Shown here in pieces: positions 1 through 9,062 of a stretch of DNA of 64,000 nucleotides (the stretch's first letter is position 1; the number at the start of each line of letters is the position of its first letter). A program made the translations under genes and the position numbers. The DNA lies in NCBI RefSeq assembly GCF_013177315.1, contig NZ_CP053661.1, positions 1,302,001 to 1,366,000 on the forward strand, given 5' to 3'. The notes below the pieces were generated by a model. It saw only the letters and a program-made list of their open reading frames with translations. It was not told the origin of the DNA and did not search any database. The DNA comes from Thermoleptolyngbya sichuanensis A183 (GTDB lineage: Bacteria > Cyanobacteriota > Cyanobacteriia > Elainellales > Elainellaceae).

Positions 1-1
1 G

Positions 2-787
2 GGCGGCTTCTCTTTTCAAAATGACACGGTGATGCCGTTTCGGGTGGGCGCAGTGCAACTGGCGATGCAGACAATGCAGCGACAGGTGAGGCAGGGCACA
101 CCCGTTGAGGCACTGGAGGATTTGTATGCTGTGCCGATTGCGCTGAAATATCGCTATCACGGCGATATGGCTCCGGTTATTGAACAAACCCTAAACCAGT
201 TAGAAAAAGCGCTATGGGTGTTTCCCAGCAGCACCGACTGGTATGAGCGGCTGCTGGTGATTGGCGAGCAGGTGTTGCTGGGGTTCGAGCGCGACTATGG
301 GCTGCCGATTGTAGAAACCGTGTGGCGATCGCGCCCTGACCGCATTCAGCGGGTCAAAGACCACATTTTGAACTATTGCGAACGCACGCTGAAGATTGCG
401 CCGAATCTCCACGAACCGCTGCGGGAGCGGGTCTATCGCATCCAGCGCAGCCTAGAGGCACAGGCAGAAACCCTGGATCTGCGAACCCAAGAGGCGATCG
501 CCCGCGCTGCTGCCCAGTTGCTCAATTTCAACGCCATCTCCGACGGCTATGTGGCCGCCAACCCCACCCCAGAGCGATTTCTCGATACGCTCATTCGCCT
601 AGAGCGGGCCGTGTTTGGCATCGACCAGCCGCCCCCCAAGGGCGATCGCACGGTCATTCTCCGCGTCGGCGAACCCGTAAACCTGACGCAACACCTAGAC
701 GACTATACCCAAGACCGAACTCAGACCGTCGAGCAGCTAACCGAAAAGCTCCGCAGCACCGTCCAGACCAACTTGGATCTCATGTAG
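2..787 (+). CDS. 1-acyl-glycerol-3-phosphate acyltransferase family protein, C-terminal part (5' end outside window)
   Basis: The reading frame is open from base 2 with no stop, so the gene begins outside the window and only its C-terminal 260 or so residues are seen. The segment QNDTVMPFRVGAVQLA, followed shortly by VPIALKYRYHGDM, resembles the part of cyanobacterial PlsC-like acyltransferases that follows the FPEG-type motif. The tail TVILRVGEPVNL and a charged C-terminal helix also fit the longer cyanobacterial members. Such enzymes acylate lysophosphatidate at the membrane. The catalytic HxxxxD motif is not in the window, so activity cannot be judged. An ATG/GTG near base 29 exists but lies inside the conserved region and is not the real start. 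Confidence 0.7.
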   Translation, partial: GGFSFQNDTVMPFRVGAVQLAMQTMQRQVRQGTPVEALEDLYAVPIALKYRYHGDMAPVIEQTLNQLEKALWVFPSSTDWYERLLVIGEQVLLGFERDYGLPIVETVWRSRPDRIQRVKDHILNYCERTLKIAPNLHEPLRERVYRIQRSLEAQAETLDLRTQEAIARAAAQLLNFNAISDGYVAANPTPERFLDTLIRLERAVFGIDQPPPKGDRTVILRVGEPVNLTQHLDDYTQDRTQTVEQLTEKLRSTVQTNLDLM

Positions 788-927
788 GTCAAGCAACTAG
801 ATCCAGCAATCCTAATCGCTCCAAGCCCTTAGTCTTCCTAAAGAGGGACTGACCCCCAAACCCACCCTGCGATAGCATTGCGAAACGCGCCCTGATAGGA
901 CTTACCAACCTGAAGCCTCTGGGACTC

Positions 928-1082
928 CTCGCCCCCCCTAACAAGGGGGGAACCGAGCCTGATCCCCCCTCGCCCCCCTTGTTAAGGGGGGAACCGAGCC
1001 TGATCCCCCCTCGCCCCCCTTGTTAAGGGGGGAACCGAGCCTGATCCCCCCTCCCCCCCTTAACAAGGGGGGGAACCGAGCC
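928..1082. repeat. 41-bp tandem repeat with G/C-run palindrome, 4 copies
   Basis: The core AACCGAGCCT recurs at 951, 992, 1033 and 1074, an exact 41-bp period. Each unit carries a palindrome of the form CCCCCC-TTGTTAA-GGGGGG, and the first and last copies have the middle inverted (TAACAA). It lies between the acyltransferase gene and the C39 exporter gene. The rest of the 788-1206 gap shows no gene. The CCCCC...GGGGG palindrome is a familiar dispersed repeat type in filamentous cyanobacteria. Confidence 0.9.
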
Positions 1083-1206
1083 AGTTCAGAAGGGCCCTTA
1101 TTTTCAGGGAAGCGGCCCGTCAGCACAGAGACTCCGAAGGATCTAACCGCAGCCCCCCCATTCCTTGCCCAATTCCCTCTTCGTTCTTCGTTCTTCGTTC
1201 TTCCCC

Positions 1207-3411
1207 ATGCCTCGCTACCCCCTCATCCTCCAGCACAGCCGCGAAGACTGTGGCGTAGCATGTCTGGCCTCGATCGCCAAGCACTATGGACGCACCGTAT
1301 CCTTTACCCGCATCCGCGAAGCCATCGGCACGGGGCAGCTGGGCACGACGATGCTGGGGTTGCGACGGGGAGCCGAGTCGCTGGGGTTTCGGGCCCAGTC
1401 GGTGGTCGCGTCGGACGAGGTGCTGGAGGCGCTTGACCGGATGCCACTGCCTGCGATTTTGCACTGGCAGGGCAATCACTGGGTGGTGCTATATGGACAG
1501 AGGGGCGATGCGCGAAACGATCCCTACGGGAATCGCCCCCAGGATGGCTTTGTGATTGCCGATCCGGCGGTGGGGCTGCGCTTCTTGTCGGGGGCGGAAC
1601 TGCTGGCAGGCTGGGCAAACGGCGTGATTCTGCTGCTGGAACCTGATCCAGAGCGCTTTTTTAGCCAGCCCAATGATCCGACAGTAACACTCGCCCAGCT
1701 TTGGCAGCGAATTCGCCCCTACCGCTGGGTGCTGCTGCAAGTGATGATCTGCGCCAGCCTAATCGGGCTACTGTCGCTGGCATCGCCTATGTTTCTGCAA
1801 ATTTTGACGGACGAGGTGCTGCTGCCTGCTGAGGAAACGGGAGCCTTGCCCGAACAGCGGCGGATGCTTTTGGGCATTGTGGCGGCGGTGATGCTGCTCT
1901 ACCTATTGCGGAGCGGACTGTCGCTGGCAGCGGATTTGCTGATTGCGCGGTTTGCCCAGCGGCTAGAGTTGGGCTTTGTGCTGGAGTTTGGGCAGCAGGT
2001 GCTGCGGCTGCCGCTGACCTACTACGAAACGCGGCGCAGTGGCGAGGTGGTCAGCCGTCTGCGCGACATCGAGGAGATTAACCGCCTGGTGTCGGATGCG
2101 GTGGTGAGCCTGCCCAGTACGCTGCTAGTGGCGGTGGTGTCCTTTGGACTGATGCTGTTTTATAGCTGGCGGCTGACGCTGGTGGCGGTGCTGGTGGCGA
2201 TCGCCATGACCCTTTCCACCATCTGGTTTCAGCCTGTGCTGCGGCAAAAGACGCGGGCGGCGATGGTGTTGGAAACCGAAAACCAGGGCGTGCTGGTGGA
2301 AACCTTTAAGGGAGCGCTGACGCTGAAGGTGCTGGATGCGCGATCGCCCTTTTGGGAAGAACTTCAGCAGCGGTTTCGCAGGCTGGCGGCACTGCTGCTG
2401 GAGACCATGCAAATCGGCATTATCAACAGCAACTTCAGTGCGCTGATGTCAGATCTGGGCAATGCGCTGCTGCTGGGCATCGGCGGGCTGCTGGTGTTTA
2501 GCCAGGATTTATCGGTGGGGCAATTGCTGGCGTTTACCACGCTAAACCGCAACGGAGTGGCGCTGGTGGACTTGCTGGTGAACTATGTAGACGACGGGGC
2601 GCGGGTGCAAACGGCAAACGCCCGCCTGCATGAGGTGATCGCCGCCACGCCCGAAGCCGAGCGCCTAGACAAACCCTGGAAGACGCTGGCCGACGATGCG
2701 GCGATCGCCTGTGATGGAGTCAGCTTCTTCTATCCCGGTCGGGTCGAGTTGCTGAAGGACTTCTCCCTGACGATTCCCGGCGGCCAGGCGATCGCCCTGA
2801 TCGGCCGCACGGGCTGTGGCAAAAGCACCCTAGCTAAGGTCATCGCCGGACTGCACTCACCCCAGTCGGGCACGGTTCGCATTGGCAACGATGCGCTACA
2901 AGACCTATCCCTCGCCTGCGTGCGACGGCAGGTTATCCTCGTGCCCCAGGATTCATTTTTCTGGAGCCGCTCGATTGTGGAAAACTTTCGCCTCGCCCAG
3001 CCCCAGGTTACACAGTCAGACATTCAAACCGCCTGCCAGATGACGGGCGCAGACGACTTTATTCAAAAGCTGCCAGACCGCTACCAGACGATTTTGGGCG
3101 AATTTGGCTCCACCCTCTCCGGCGGCCAGCGCCAGCGGCTGGCGATCGCCCGCGCCCTGCTTGCCGACCCGCCGATTTTGATCCTGGATGAATCGACCAG
3201 CGGTCTCGATCCGGTCAGCGAATCTGAACTATTGGACAAACTGCTGTGGCAGCGTCGGGGCAAGACGACAATCCTGATCAGCCATCGCCCCAACGTCATT
3301 GCGCTGGCGGATTGGGTCGTGTTTCTGGAAGAGGGACGCTTGAAGCTTGCAGGGACGATGGAGGACGTGCGATCGCAGGCAGGCGACCACCTCAACTTCC
3401 TGACCGTTTAA
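1207..3411 (+). CDS. peptidase-containing ABC exporter (C39 peptidase / SunT-LagD type)
   Basis: This 734-residue protein has the full architecture of a peptide-maturing exporter. The N-terminal C39 cysteine protease domain carries Gln9 and Cys15 (LQHSREDCGVAC), His91 in GNHWVVLYG and Asp119 in IADPA. A six-helix transmembrane domain spans roughly 165-450. The ABC domain has Walker A GRTGCGKST near 533, LSGGQ near 637 and ILILDEST near 657. Known relatives cut double-glycine leaders from bacteriocin-like peptides while exporting them. I chose ATG 1207 because the protein then opens directly with the C39 motif; an in-frame start at 1165 adds only low-complexity residues. No HlyD-type adaptor, precursor peptide or modifying enzyme is adjacent, so the substrate is unknown. 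All catalytic residues appear intact. Confidence 0.85.
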   Translation: MPRYPLILQHSREDCGVACLASIAKHYGRTVSFTRIREAIGTGQLGTTMLGLRRGAESLGFRAQSVVASDEVLEALDRMPLPAILHWQGNHWVVLYGQRGDARNDPYGNRPQDGFVIADPAVGLRFLSGAELLAGWANGVILLLEPDPERFFSQPNDPTVTLAQLWQRIRPYRWVLLQVMICASLIGLLSLASPMFLQILTDEVLLPAEETGALPEQRRMLLGIVAAVMLLYLLRSGLSLAADLLIARFAQRLELGFVLEFGQQVLRLPLTYYETRRSGEVVSRLRDIEEINRLVSDAVVSLPSTLLVAVVSFGLMLFYSWRLTLVAVLVAIAMTLSTIWFQPVLRQKTRAAMVLETENQGVLVETFKGALTLKVLDARSPFWEELQQRFRRLAALLLETMQIGIINSNFSALMSDLGNALLLGIGGLLVFSQDLSVGQLLAFTTLNRNGVALVDLLVNYVDDGARVQTANARLHEVIAATPEAERLDKPWKTLADDAAIACDGVSFFYPGRVELLKDFSLTIPGGQAIALIGRTGCGKSTLAKVIAGLHSPQSGTVRIGNDALQDLSLACVRRQVILVPQDSFFWSRSIVENFRLAQPQVTQSDIQTACQMTGADDFIQKLPDRYQTILGEFGSTLSGGQRQRLAIARALLADPPILILDESTSGLDPVSESELLDKLLWQRRGKTTILISHRPNVIALADWVVFLEEGRLKLAGTMEDVRSQAGDHLNFLTV

Positions 3412-3521
3412 TTGCAACGGACCTACGCACTTACAACAAGCTCTCTGGGTTTTGGACGATTTCGTCGCCAGCGCCGCAGCCAGTGCGCGTCACCCACGGG
3501 TCAAAATGCACAGCAAAAGCG

Positions 3522-4244
3522 CTACAGCACCTTCTCCAAAAACTGCTGCGCCCGGGCGCTCTTGGGCGTAGAGAAAAACACGTCCGGCGGCGCGTCTTCT
3601 GCAATCTTGCCGCCTTCCAAAAACAGCACCCGATCCGCCACGTCTCGCGCAAAGCCCATTTCGTGCGTCACAATCGCCATCGTGATGCCCGTCTGCGCCA
3701 GAGACTTCATCACGTCCAGCACTTCTTTCACCATTTCTGGGTCGAGCGCCGAGGTCGGCTCGTCAAACAGCATATACTCCGGCTCCATCGCTAGCGCCCG
3801 CACGATTGCCACCCGCTGTTTTTGCCCGCCAGATAGCCGGGAGGGATAAACGCTGGCCTTTTCTGCCAGCCCCACGCGCTCCAGCAATTCCATTCCTTTC
3901 TCCTCTGCCTGTGCTTTGGATACGCCTTTCACCTTGCGTGGCGCGTAGGTGAGATTTTCCAGCACCGTCATGTGGGGAAACAGATTGAAATGCTGAAATA
4001 CCATGCCCACATTCTGCCGCACTTTTTGAATGTCACATTTTGGATCAGTGACTTCGACATTGTTGATGTAAATGCGGCCGCGAGTTGGCGTTTCCAGCAA
4101 ATTCAAGCATCTTAAAAAAGTCGATTTTCCAGAACCGGAGGGGCCAATGACGGCCACCACTTCGCCATCTTTAATCTCAGTGGAAATGTCTTTCAACACA
4201 TCCAGCTTGCCAAAGGATTTTGTCAAAAACTCAACTCTAATCAC
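3522..4244 (-). CDS. amino-acid ABC transporter ATP-binding protein (GlnQ/HisP type)
   Basis: This 240-residue ATPase has Walker [10 protein letters not shown], signature LSGGQKQR and Walker [13 protein letters not shown], followed by the switch His in IVTHEMGFA. That set is typical of polar-amino-acid importers. It would sit on the cytoplasmic side and energise the permease encoded just upstream. I prefer GTG 4244 (protein starting [12 protein letters not shown]), which overlaps the permease stop by 8 bp and matches the family N-terminus; an upstream ATG at 4277 would add 11 unrelated residues. The substrate (glutamine, glutamate or other) cannot be told from the ATPase. Confidence 0.88.
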   Translation of the reverse strand: MIRVEFLTKSFGKLDVLKDISTEIKDGEVVAVIGPSGSGKSTFLRCLNLLETPTRGRIYINNVEVTDPKCDIQKVRQNVGMVFQHFNLFPHMTVLENLTYAPRKVKGVSKAQAEEKGMELLERVGLAEKASVYPSRLSGGQKQRVAIVRALAMEPEYMLFDEPTSALDPEMVKEVLDVMKSLAQTGITMAIVTHEMGFARDVADRVLFLEGGKIAEDAPPDVFFSTPKSARAQQFLEKVL

Positions 4245-4947
4245 TTCTCCGCATCCTCCGTTCAAATCGTCGTGCAAACAGTGTCAGCCCCATCACCAAA
4301 ACATAGTAAATAACACCCGCCAATAGCAATGGCTCAAAGTAGATAAACTTTTCTGCGGCCACTATCTGCGCTCGCCGCATCACGTCCAACGCCCCTACTG
4401 TAGACACCAGCGCCGAGTCCTTCAAAAGCGCAATACTGTCGTTTACTAGCGCAGGCAAAATATTCTTAAACGCCTGAGGCAAGATGATGTCTTTCATCAT
4501 CATGGGATAGCCCACGCCCAGGGTTTGTGCTGCTTCTCGCTGCCCCTTGTCCACGGCCAAAATGCCGCCCCGAATGGTTTCCGAACTATAAGCAGCCGAA
4601 TTTAGCGCAAAGGTAATCACGCCGGCCTGTAGACCCGAAATTGGATACCCCGTCAGCTGCGGCGTTGCGAAGTAGATTAAAGCCAACTGCAAAATCAGCG
4701 GCGTGCCGCGAAAGACTGAAGTATAAACATCGGCAAACCAGCGCAGCGGCTTAAACGTGGAAACCTTGAAAAAAGAAAGGACAATGGCTAATGCAAAGCC
4801 AAACAAAGCAGATAGGAGTGTAAATAGAAGTGTGACCTGAATGCCTCCCAGGATATAGGGAATATTGGGCGCAATCTTGCCAAAGTCAAGGTTGAGTTGT
4901 CCCAGCAAGGGTGGGGATAATTCTAATATGAACGTACTGCAATCCAT
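4237..4947 (-). CDS. amino-acid ABC transporter permease (HisM/GlnP type)
   Basis: The 236-residue protein has a hydrophobic N-terminal helix region ([19 protein letters not shown]) and the EAA loop [21 protein letters not shown], which docks onto the ATPase. [11 protein letters not shown] is the classic polar-amino-acid permease signature. It is translationally coupled to the downstream ATPase gene. No binding protein is encoded beside it. The lipoprotein at 62527-63315 is the only amino-acid-type binding protein in the window and could be the partner, but that is inference. Confidence 0.88.
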   Translation of the reverse strand: MDCSTFILELSPPLLGQLNLDFGKIAPNIPYILGGIQVTLLFTLLSALFGFALAIVLSFFKVSTFKPLRWFADVYTSVFRGTPLILQLALIYFATPQLTGYPISGLQAGVITFALNSAAYSSETIRGGILAVDKGQREAAQTLGVGYPMMMKDIILPQAFKNILPALVNDSIALLKDSALVSTVGALDVMRRAQIVAAEKFIYFEPLLLAGVIYYVLVMGLTLFARRFERRMRRSD

Positions 4948-5613
4948 GCCGTTTGAATTCCTCAGGTTTTCTGATCGCGCCAGATCATGACAAGAACCTC
5001 AATCGTCTCGCAGATATCTGACAAAGCCACTGGGGCAGCTTGAGTTGGGCTTAACGACCTATCCCAATGGGGGGGGGTAACGCTAACACCAACTGCTGAA
5101 AAGAATGCTCTTTTCTAAAGTCTCAAAGAACTCTAAGAAACACAAGTTTCAGCTTTGCGATGCCACAGGTGGTCAAGCTCCTGTGTAGGTTATACAGTTT
5201 GATGCTCGGAGCGCCAAAACTCAAAGCAACAGCATACTATGGCTTTTGCGCTGAAATAGTACGGAGGGAGACAGTCAAAAAAAGTTTGAAATGCTTATTT
5301 TGCGGTGATCTCTAACTTTCTCGTCGAAACGGCAAAATTCTGGCAGGGCTGGCCCTGTCGGGGTGATTTGGGCGGATCGCCCTGCAAATTTCACAGCCCA
5401 AAGCATGGTCTTGCTGAAGCGTTTGGTGCGCTTCAGACCGTTCCAAAACTCATCTTTGTGTTCAGCATGACTTAAGATTTTGCAACCCGATTGAGCCATG
5501 AGATTGAGCGATTCAATCGGGATGCCGAATTTTGCAAGCCGATTCATTGGCAAGAGTTTGCCTATGGATGTCCTAGCTGCAATGGGCTATTGGCTAAAAG
5601 CGTCGGATGTGCG
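4948..5613. other. 666-bp gap without a convincing gene
   Basis: The stretch upstream of the amino-acid permease holds a run of nine G near 5070 and a short near-palindrome TGTAGGTTATACA near 5184 that could be a regulator site. It also holds a 92-codon minus-strand open frame at 5275-5553 with no family resemblance. I do not support that frame as a gene. No tRNA or clear terminator was found. Confidence 0.5.
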
Positions 5614-6288
5614 TTATCCCCAGTAGCCTGTCGGCCCATTCGCAGGCAGATCCGCCAGCAGATCCCAAAGGTCGTTCTGGTGCTGGAGTTGCCACCATTC
5701 GGCATCTAGCAGGCTCAGTTCTTCTGCGTCGATCCAAGGATCAAACAGGGGCATAGATGCTTCTAACCCGATGGGTTCCTCGAACAGGGGTTCTGGCAGG
5801 GCGATTCCCGCACGGATCGCTTCACGAATCGCTACACAGGGCGCAGATGGCGGTTGCCATCGCAGAAGATCCTGGGTCGCTAGGGGCGCTAGGGGGGCGA
5901 TCGCCCGGTCGAGGACTTCGGGTGGCGCGATTCCCGCAGGGATCGCTTCGCGATTCGCGGCGAGCGGCTGGGGCAGAGGGGCGATTTCCGCACGGATCAC
6001 TTCGCGAATCGCCAGAGGATCAGCAAATTCCACTGGCGCGACGGGTGCCGCCATCACTGCTCCTGCCGAGTCTGCCCATTCTTCCAGACCCATCGCCGCA
6101 ACCTCTGGCGGGGCAATCGTGGCGTAGACGGAGACCATCGCCTGCAAGAGATCCTGGGGTGCGGCCAGCCCAACCAGCATCGGCGGCGCGTCGATTTGCA
6201 GCGATTGGGCGATCGCCGCCTGGGGTGCATCTTGGGCGGCCAGCGCCGCTAACGTGTAAACCGCAACATGGGAAAGCGCCTTAGCCAT
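5614..6288 (-). CDS. hypothetical Ala/Pro-rich protein invaded by an in-frame palindromic repeat
   Basis: This 224-residue frame is not recognised. It starts MAKALSHVAVYTLAALAA, is rich in Ala, Pro, Leu and Glu, and ends with an acidic, Trp-rich segment. Three stretches (REAIRAGIA, REAIPAGIA, REVIRAEIA) are encoded by copies of one 32-bp near-palindromic DNA repeat at 5801-6012, all in the same reading frame. The repeat brings no stop codon in this frame, so the open frame could partly be a product of repeat expansion. No signal peptide or membrane helix is obvious. Whether it is expressed is uncertain. Confidence 0.45.
   Translation of the reverse strand: MAKALSHVAVYTLAALAAQDAPQAAIAQSLQIDAPPMLVGLAAPQDLLQAMVSVYATIAPPEVAAMGLEEWADSAGAVMAAPVAPVEFADPLAIREVIRAEIAPLPQPLAANREAIPAGIAPPEVLDRAIAPLAPLATQDLLRWQPPSAPCVAIREAIRAGIALPEPLFEEPIGLEASMPLFDPWIDAEELSLLDAEWWQLQHQNDLWDLLADLPANGPTGYWG
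5801..6012. repeat. 32-bp near-palindromic repeat, three copies within a coding frame
   Basis: Copies lie at 5801-5832, 5927-5958 and 5981-6012. Each reads roughly GCGATTCCCGCA-GGATCGCTTC-RCGAWTCGC, with inverted GCGATT/GAATCGC ends. Spacing is irregular (126 and 54 bp), so this is a dispersed repeat inserted several times rather than a simple tandem array. Similar GATTCGCGAAGCGATC elements are known as small dispersed repeats in cyanobacteria. Confidence 0.8.
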
Positions 6289-6504
6289 GAGTCTCAGGGA
6301 GGGGGTGAGGAGAGAAACAGCAACCGGGTCGCCTGCCTACATCGTTGCCGCATTGCCTAAGCTGGTCTGCGCCAAAAGAATCCAAACGAGGGCAGCGTCC
6401 CTCACTTAATACATACGTGCCAACGGTGACGAATCAGGACAGGCAATCTGCTGACTGAGCAATTTTCTCAGGCGGTTGCGTGTCTTGATGTTTTGAGACT
6501 TCAG

Positions 6505-6585
6505 TAAACCTATTGCATCAATGCTTTTCTGGAAACGTGCATCGTTGGGCAGCACCGTCGCCCAACGATTCACGCAAGAGGTCTA
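6505..6585. repeat. 81-bp MITE-like element, copy 1
   Basis: The element matches 63501-63581 over its full 81 bp with scattered differences. It ends in GCAAGAGGTCTA with an inverted, slightly degenerate start (TAAACCTATTGC). Inside is a stem built from ATCGTTGGGC and GCCCAACGAT. It has no coding capacity and sits in the gap 6289-6636 between the hypothetical gene and the DUF305 gene, where nothing else is seen. Confidence 0.8.
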
Positions 6586-6636
6586 GTGTGAAACCTCAGA
6601 GAGTGGGACGTGACGTTGAGATAGGTAATAGGGACG

Positions 6637-7314
6637 CTATTTCCCGTACCAAGCTTTGCGCCAGGCCTGCATTTGCTCAATTTCCTGCTTTTGGGAAGCG
6701 TAGATTTCTTCTGCCATCTGGCGGAGTTCAGGGCGATCGCTCTTTTCCAGCGCCTCCTGTGCCATCACCAATGCCCCTTCGTGATGCGGAATCATCGCCT
6801 CGATAAACCGCAGATCGAACTGGTCATCCGCCGCGCCAAGGTCGCCCGCCATCCTCATCGCGTCGCGCATTTCTGGGGTCATAGGCATCATGTGGTTCAT
6901 GCTGTCGTGCCACATCACGGGCTGATCGCCTGCATTGGGATACCACGCCTTGCGCCAGGCCTGAAGCTGGCTGATTTCCTGTTCCTGGACACGGAGAATG
7001 GCTTCGGCGAGGGTGCGAATTTCAGGACGGCTGGACTTTTCCAGCGCTTCTTGCGCCATCAGCACTGCGCCTTCGTGGTGGGGGATCATGCCGTCGATAA
7101 ACCGCAGGTCGAAGGAGTCGTCCTTGGGCCCCAAGCTCATGCTGCTGTGATCCATGCCGCCCATATTGTGACCCATTGTTGCGGGAGCGGTGGACTGGCT
7201 GTTCTGGTGGCCAGAGTCGTGGCTACAGGCAGCTAAGCCCAGGCTTCCAGCAAAAACGACCGCGAGGAGGGTCTTTTGGATATTTGCTTTGACGTTCGCT
7301 TTTTTGAGGTTCAT
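6637..7314 (-). CDS. tandem DUF305 (CopM-like) lipoprotein
   Basis: The 225-residue protein has a lipoprotein signal ending LGLAACSH near residue 30 and a Met/His-rich linker (MGHNMGGMDHSSMS). Two DUF305 repeats follow, each with FDLRFI-x-x-MIPHHEGA and ending QAWRKAWY. The two repeats are highly similar to each other, showing an internal duplication. DUF305 proteins such as cyanobacterial CopM bind copper in the periplasm through His and Met; that role here is inference. No copper efflux genes or copRS-type regulators are adjacent. It is followed on the minus strand only by the 81-bp repeat. Confidence 0.82.
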   Translation of the reverse strand: MNLKKANVKANIQKTLLAVVFAGSLGLAACSHDSGHQNSQSTAPATMGHNMGGMDHSSMSLGPKDDSFDLRFIDGMIPHHEGAVLMAQEALEKSSRPEIRTLAEAILRVQEQEISQLQAWRKAWYPNAGDQPVMWHDSMNHMMPMTPEMRDAMRMAGDLGAADDQFDLRFIEAMIPHHEGALVMAQEALEKSDRPELRQMAEEIYASQKQEIEQMQAWRKAWYGK

Positions 7315-7494
7315 CGGTCAATGTGAATCTAAAGTCTACAAGTTGAGATCAGAGACGTTATTCCACTCTAGATTCTCCAGTTTGCTGGAGAGTCAAGCCC
7401 GGTGTGGAAGGCGGGACGGAAACATGGGGTGGGCGATCGCTCAAATCCCACACCACACAGCTCTTGGTCCTCCCAGGAAGAGGACTTCGAGCGG

Positions 7495-8304
7495 TCAAAC
7501 CTCATCTGGGTCAACGCCCATAGCCCGCAGTCGCTCCGCCAGTCTGTCTGCCCGCTGGCGTTCGGCTTCTGCCCGCTGGCGTTCGGCTTCTGCCCGCTGG
7601 CGTTCGGCTTCTGCCCGCTGGCGTTCGGCGTTTTGTCCCTCTGCTCCAGTCCAAATCACCTGCCCTTGAGCATCGCACCAGCGCAACCACAGTCCGCTTA
7701 CTCCTTCAAATTCGCCCTCCCAGAGCGTCAACCCCAACCCCACCGCTTCTAACCAGATGGGCGGCTGCAAGAGGTGATATCGTCCCTCCCTCAAAGCCCA
7801 AGCTTGCAGCAGCGATCCATCCATCTCTTCTGGAGCCTGAAGCTGTTCCAGAGGATCAAACACAGCGTAGTAGGGCACCCCAATGCGGGCATAGAGGTCT
7901 TTCTTGCTCAGGGTTTTGCCCTTTTGCTGAGATTTACGGCTCAGCGCTAGCTCATCTCCTTCTCGGTTGGAGACAATTTCAATGCACACATCCGGCACTT
8001 TGCCAAACTCCCAGACAAAGTAGGAGCGGTTTTGCTTCTGGCTCCAATCTGTTGGCATTTCCAGCCCCAAGCTCAGCATCGCATCGGGAACAATCGGATC
8101 TTGCTTGAGGGCATAGAACACCCCCACATTGGCGGCGGCAATAAATGGGATTCCTGGTGACCAGGAGCTATACAGCGGTTCCACCAGGAGTCGTTGCTGT
8201 TTTTCGGATTGAAAATTGTCCACTGGTGTGTCGTCCTCGGTAACCAGATGGCTGATGTCCAGTTCCGTCACGATTGCGTCGTCGTTGAGCAGGTTGTGTG
8301 CCAT
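7495..8304 (-). CDS. Uma2 family (DUF820) endonuclease-like protein
   Basis: The 269-residue protein has the PD-(D/E)XK-like core of the Uma2 family: PDVCIEIVSNREGDEL followed by YARIGVPYYAVFDPLEQLQ. These proteins are very abundant in cyanobacteria and their biological role is unsettled. The C-terminus is a run of ERQRAEA heptads ending LAERLRAMGVDPDEV, a coiled-coil tail typical of this family and encoded by the 21-bp tandem repeat at 7549-7632. ATG 8304 (MAHNLLNDD) is preferred over the in-frame ATG at 8349, which lies in the upstream 14-bp repeat array. Confidence 0.85.
   Translation of the reverse strand: MAHNLLNDDAIVTELDISHLVTEDDTPVDNFQSEKQQRLLVEPLYSSWSPGIPFIAAANVGVFYALKQDPIVPDAMLSLGLEMPTDWSQKQNRSYFVWEFGKVPDVCIEIVSNREGDELALSRKSQQKGKTLSKKDLYARIGVPYYAVFDPLEQLQAPEEMDGSLLQAWALREGRYHLLQPPIWLEAVGLGLTLWEGEFEGVSGLWLRWCDAQGQVIWTGAEGQNAERQRAEAERQRAEAERQRAEAERQRADRLAERLRAMGVDPDEV
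7549..7632. repeat. 21-bp coding tandem repeat, 4 copies
   Basis: The unit TGCCCGCTGGCGTTCGGCTTC repeats at 7549, 7570, 7591 and 7612 (last partial). It encodes the ERQRAEA heptads of the Uma2 protein on the minus strand, so copy-number change keeps the frame and only lengthens or shortens the coiled coil. Confidence 0.92.
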
Positions 8305-8340
8305 AGGGATGATCCAACCCGATACTGCAATACCGTTTAT

Positions 8341-8382
8341 TCTAGTCAAGCGAGTCTGGTCAAGCGAGTCTAGTCAAGTGAG
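8341..8382. repeat. 14-bp tandem array upstream of the Uma2 gene, 3 copies
   Basis: Units TCTAGTCAAGCGAG, TCTGGTCAAGCGAG and TCTAGTCAAGTGAG follow one another exactly. They lie in the region just upstream of the Uma2 start. Confidence 0.85.
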
Positions 8383-8612
8383 TCGGAACTTCCTTCTGCT
8401 CACGTCCTTGAGCGACTGCTGATTCCTGGCAGTTTGCTAAACCCCGCTTTACCGGCGATCGCCCAGACTGAGATCGCACATTGAAGCCTTTCGCCGGGGC
8501 TGCCTGTAATTGGCGATCGCCAGCGTGTAGTCTTGAAACATAGCGGCTGGCCTGCTCCCAAATCCTCCTCCTTTCCCGGTCTGCCGTCTTCCATGCGCGG
8601 GAGCTTTCTACC

Positions 8613-9062
8613 ATGATGCAGTCCGTCTTCAATCAGCCTGCCTACCTGCTTTGGCTGGTGGGAGGAATGTGTTGCCTTTTTTTGAATTTGCTGGTGTTTG
8701 AGCCAACCATCACAGCGCTGGGCATTGCGGCCATTATTACCTCAATCGCCGCCCTCAGCCTGCCCAGCGTCGGCCTTCAGATGATGCTGTGGGGCATTTT
8801 GTCGGTGGCGCTGGCGATTGTCATGCGCGGGCTAGTGCCCCAATCGTCCAAAGATCTGGCGGCTCCGAGCGAGGCACAGGTTTCTGTGACGATTCCACGC
8901 GGCGGGGTTGGGGAGGTGACCTATGAAGGCACGATTTGGTCAGCCCGCAGCCAGGTTTCGGACGTGGCGATCGCCGTTGGGCAGACGGTTCACGTCGTCG
9001 GTCGCCAGGGGAACACGCTAATCGTTCTCCCCGCAGGGTTTGTGCAAGATCGCCCAGTTTGA
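8613..9062 (+). CDS. NfeD-like membrane protein
   Basis: The 149-residue protein begins with two or three hydrophobic helices (YLLWLVGGMCCLFLNLLVF and the next two segments to about residue 70). It ends with a small beta-barrel-like domain (GGVGEVTYEGTIWSARS ... GQTVHVVGRQGNTLIV). This is the short NfeD arrangement without the N-terminal ClpP-like protease. NfeD proteins are thought to partner stomatin/flotillin-type membrane proteins; none is adjacent here. Either of the two consecutive ATGs (8613 or 8616) may be the start. Confidence 0.8.
   Translation: MMQSVFNQPAYLLWLVGGMCCLFLNLLVFEPTITALGIAAIITSIAALSLPSVGLQMMLWGILSVALAIVMRGLVPQSSKDLAAPSEAQVSVTIPRGGVGEVTYEGTIWSARSQVSDVAIAVGQTVHVVGRQGNTLIVLPAGFVQDRPV

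Noticed and set aside
928-1082. Possible CRISPR array
   Set aside because: The 41-bp units are directly adjacent with no unique spacers and no cas genes are present.
5184-5196. NtcA site upstream of the amino-acid permease
   Set aside because: TGTAGGTTATACA has GTA-N5-TAC spacing, not the GTA-N8-TAC expected for NtcA.
5275-5553. 92-codon minus-strand frame
   Set aside because: No family resemblance, no ribosome site, and it lies in an otherwise non-coding AT-richer gap.
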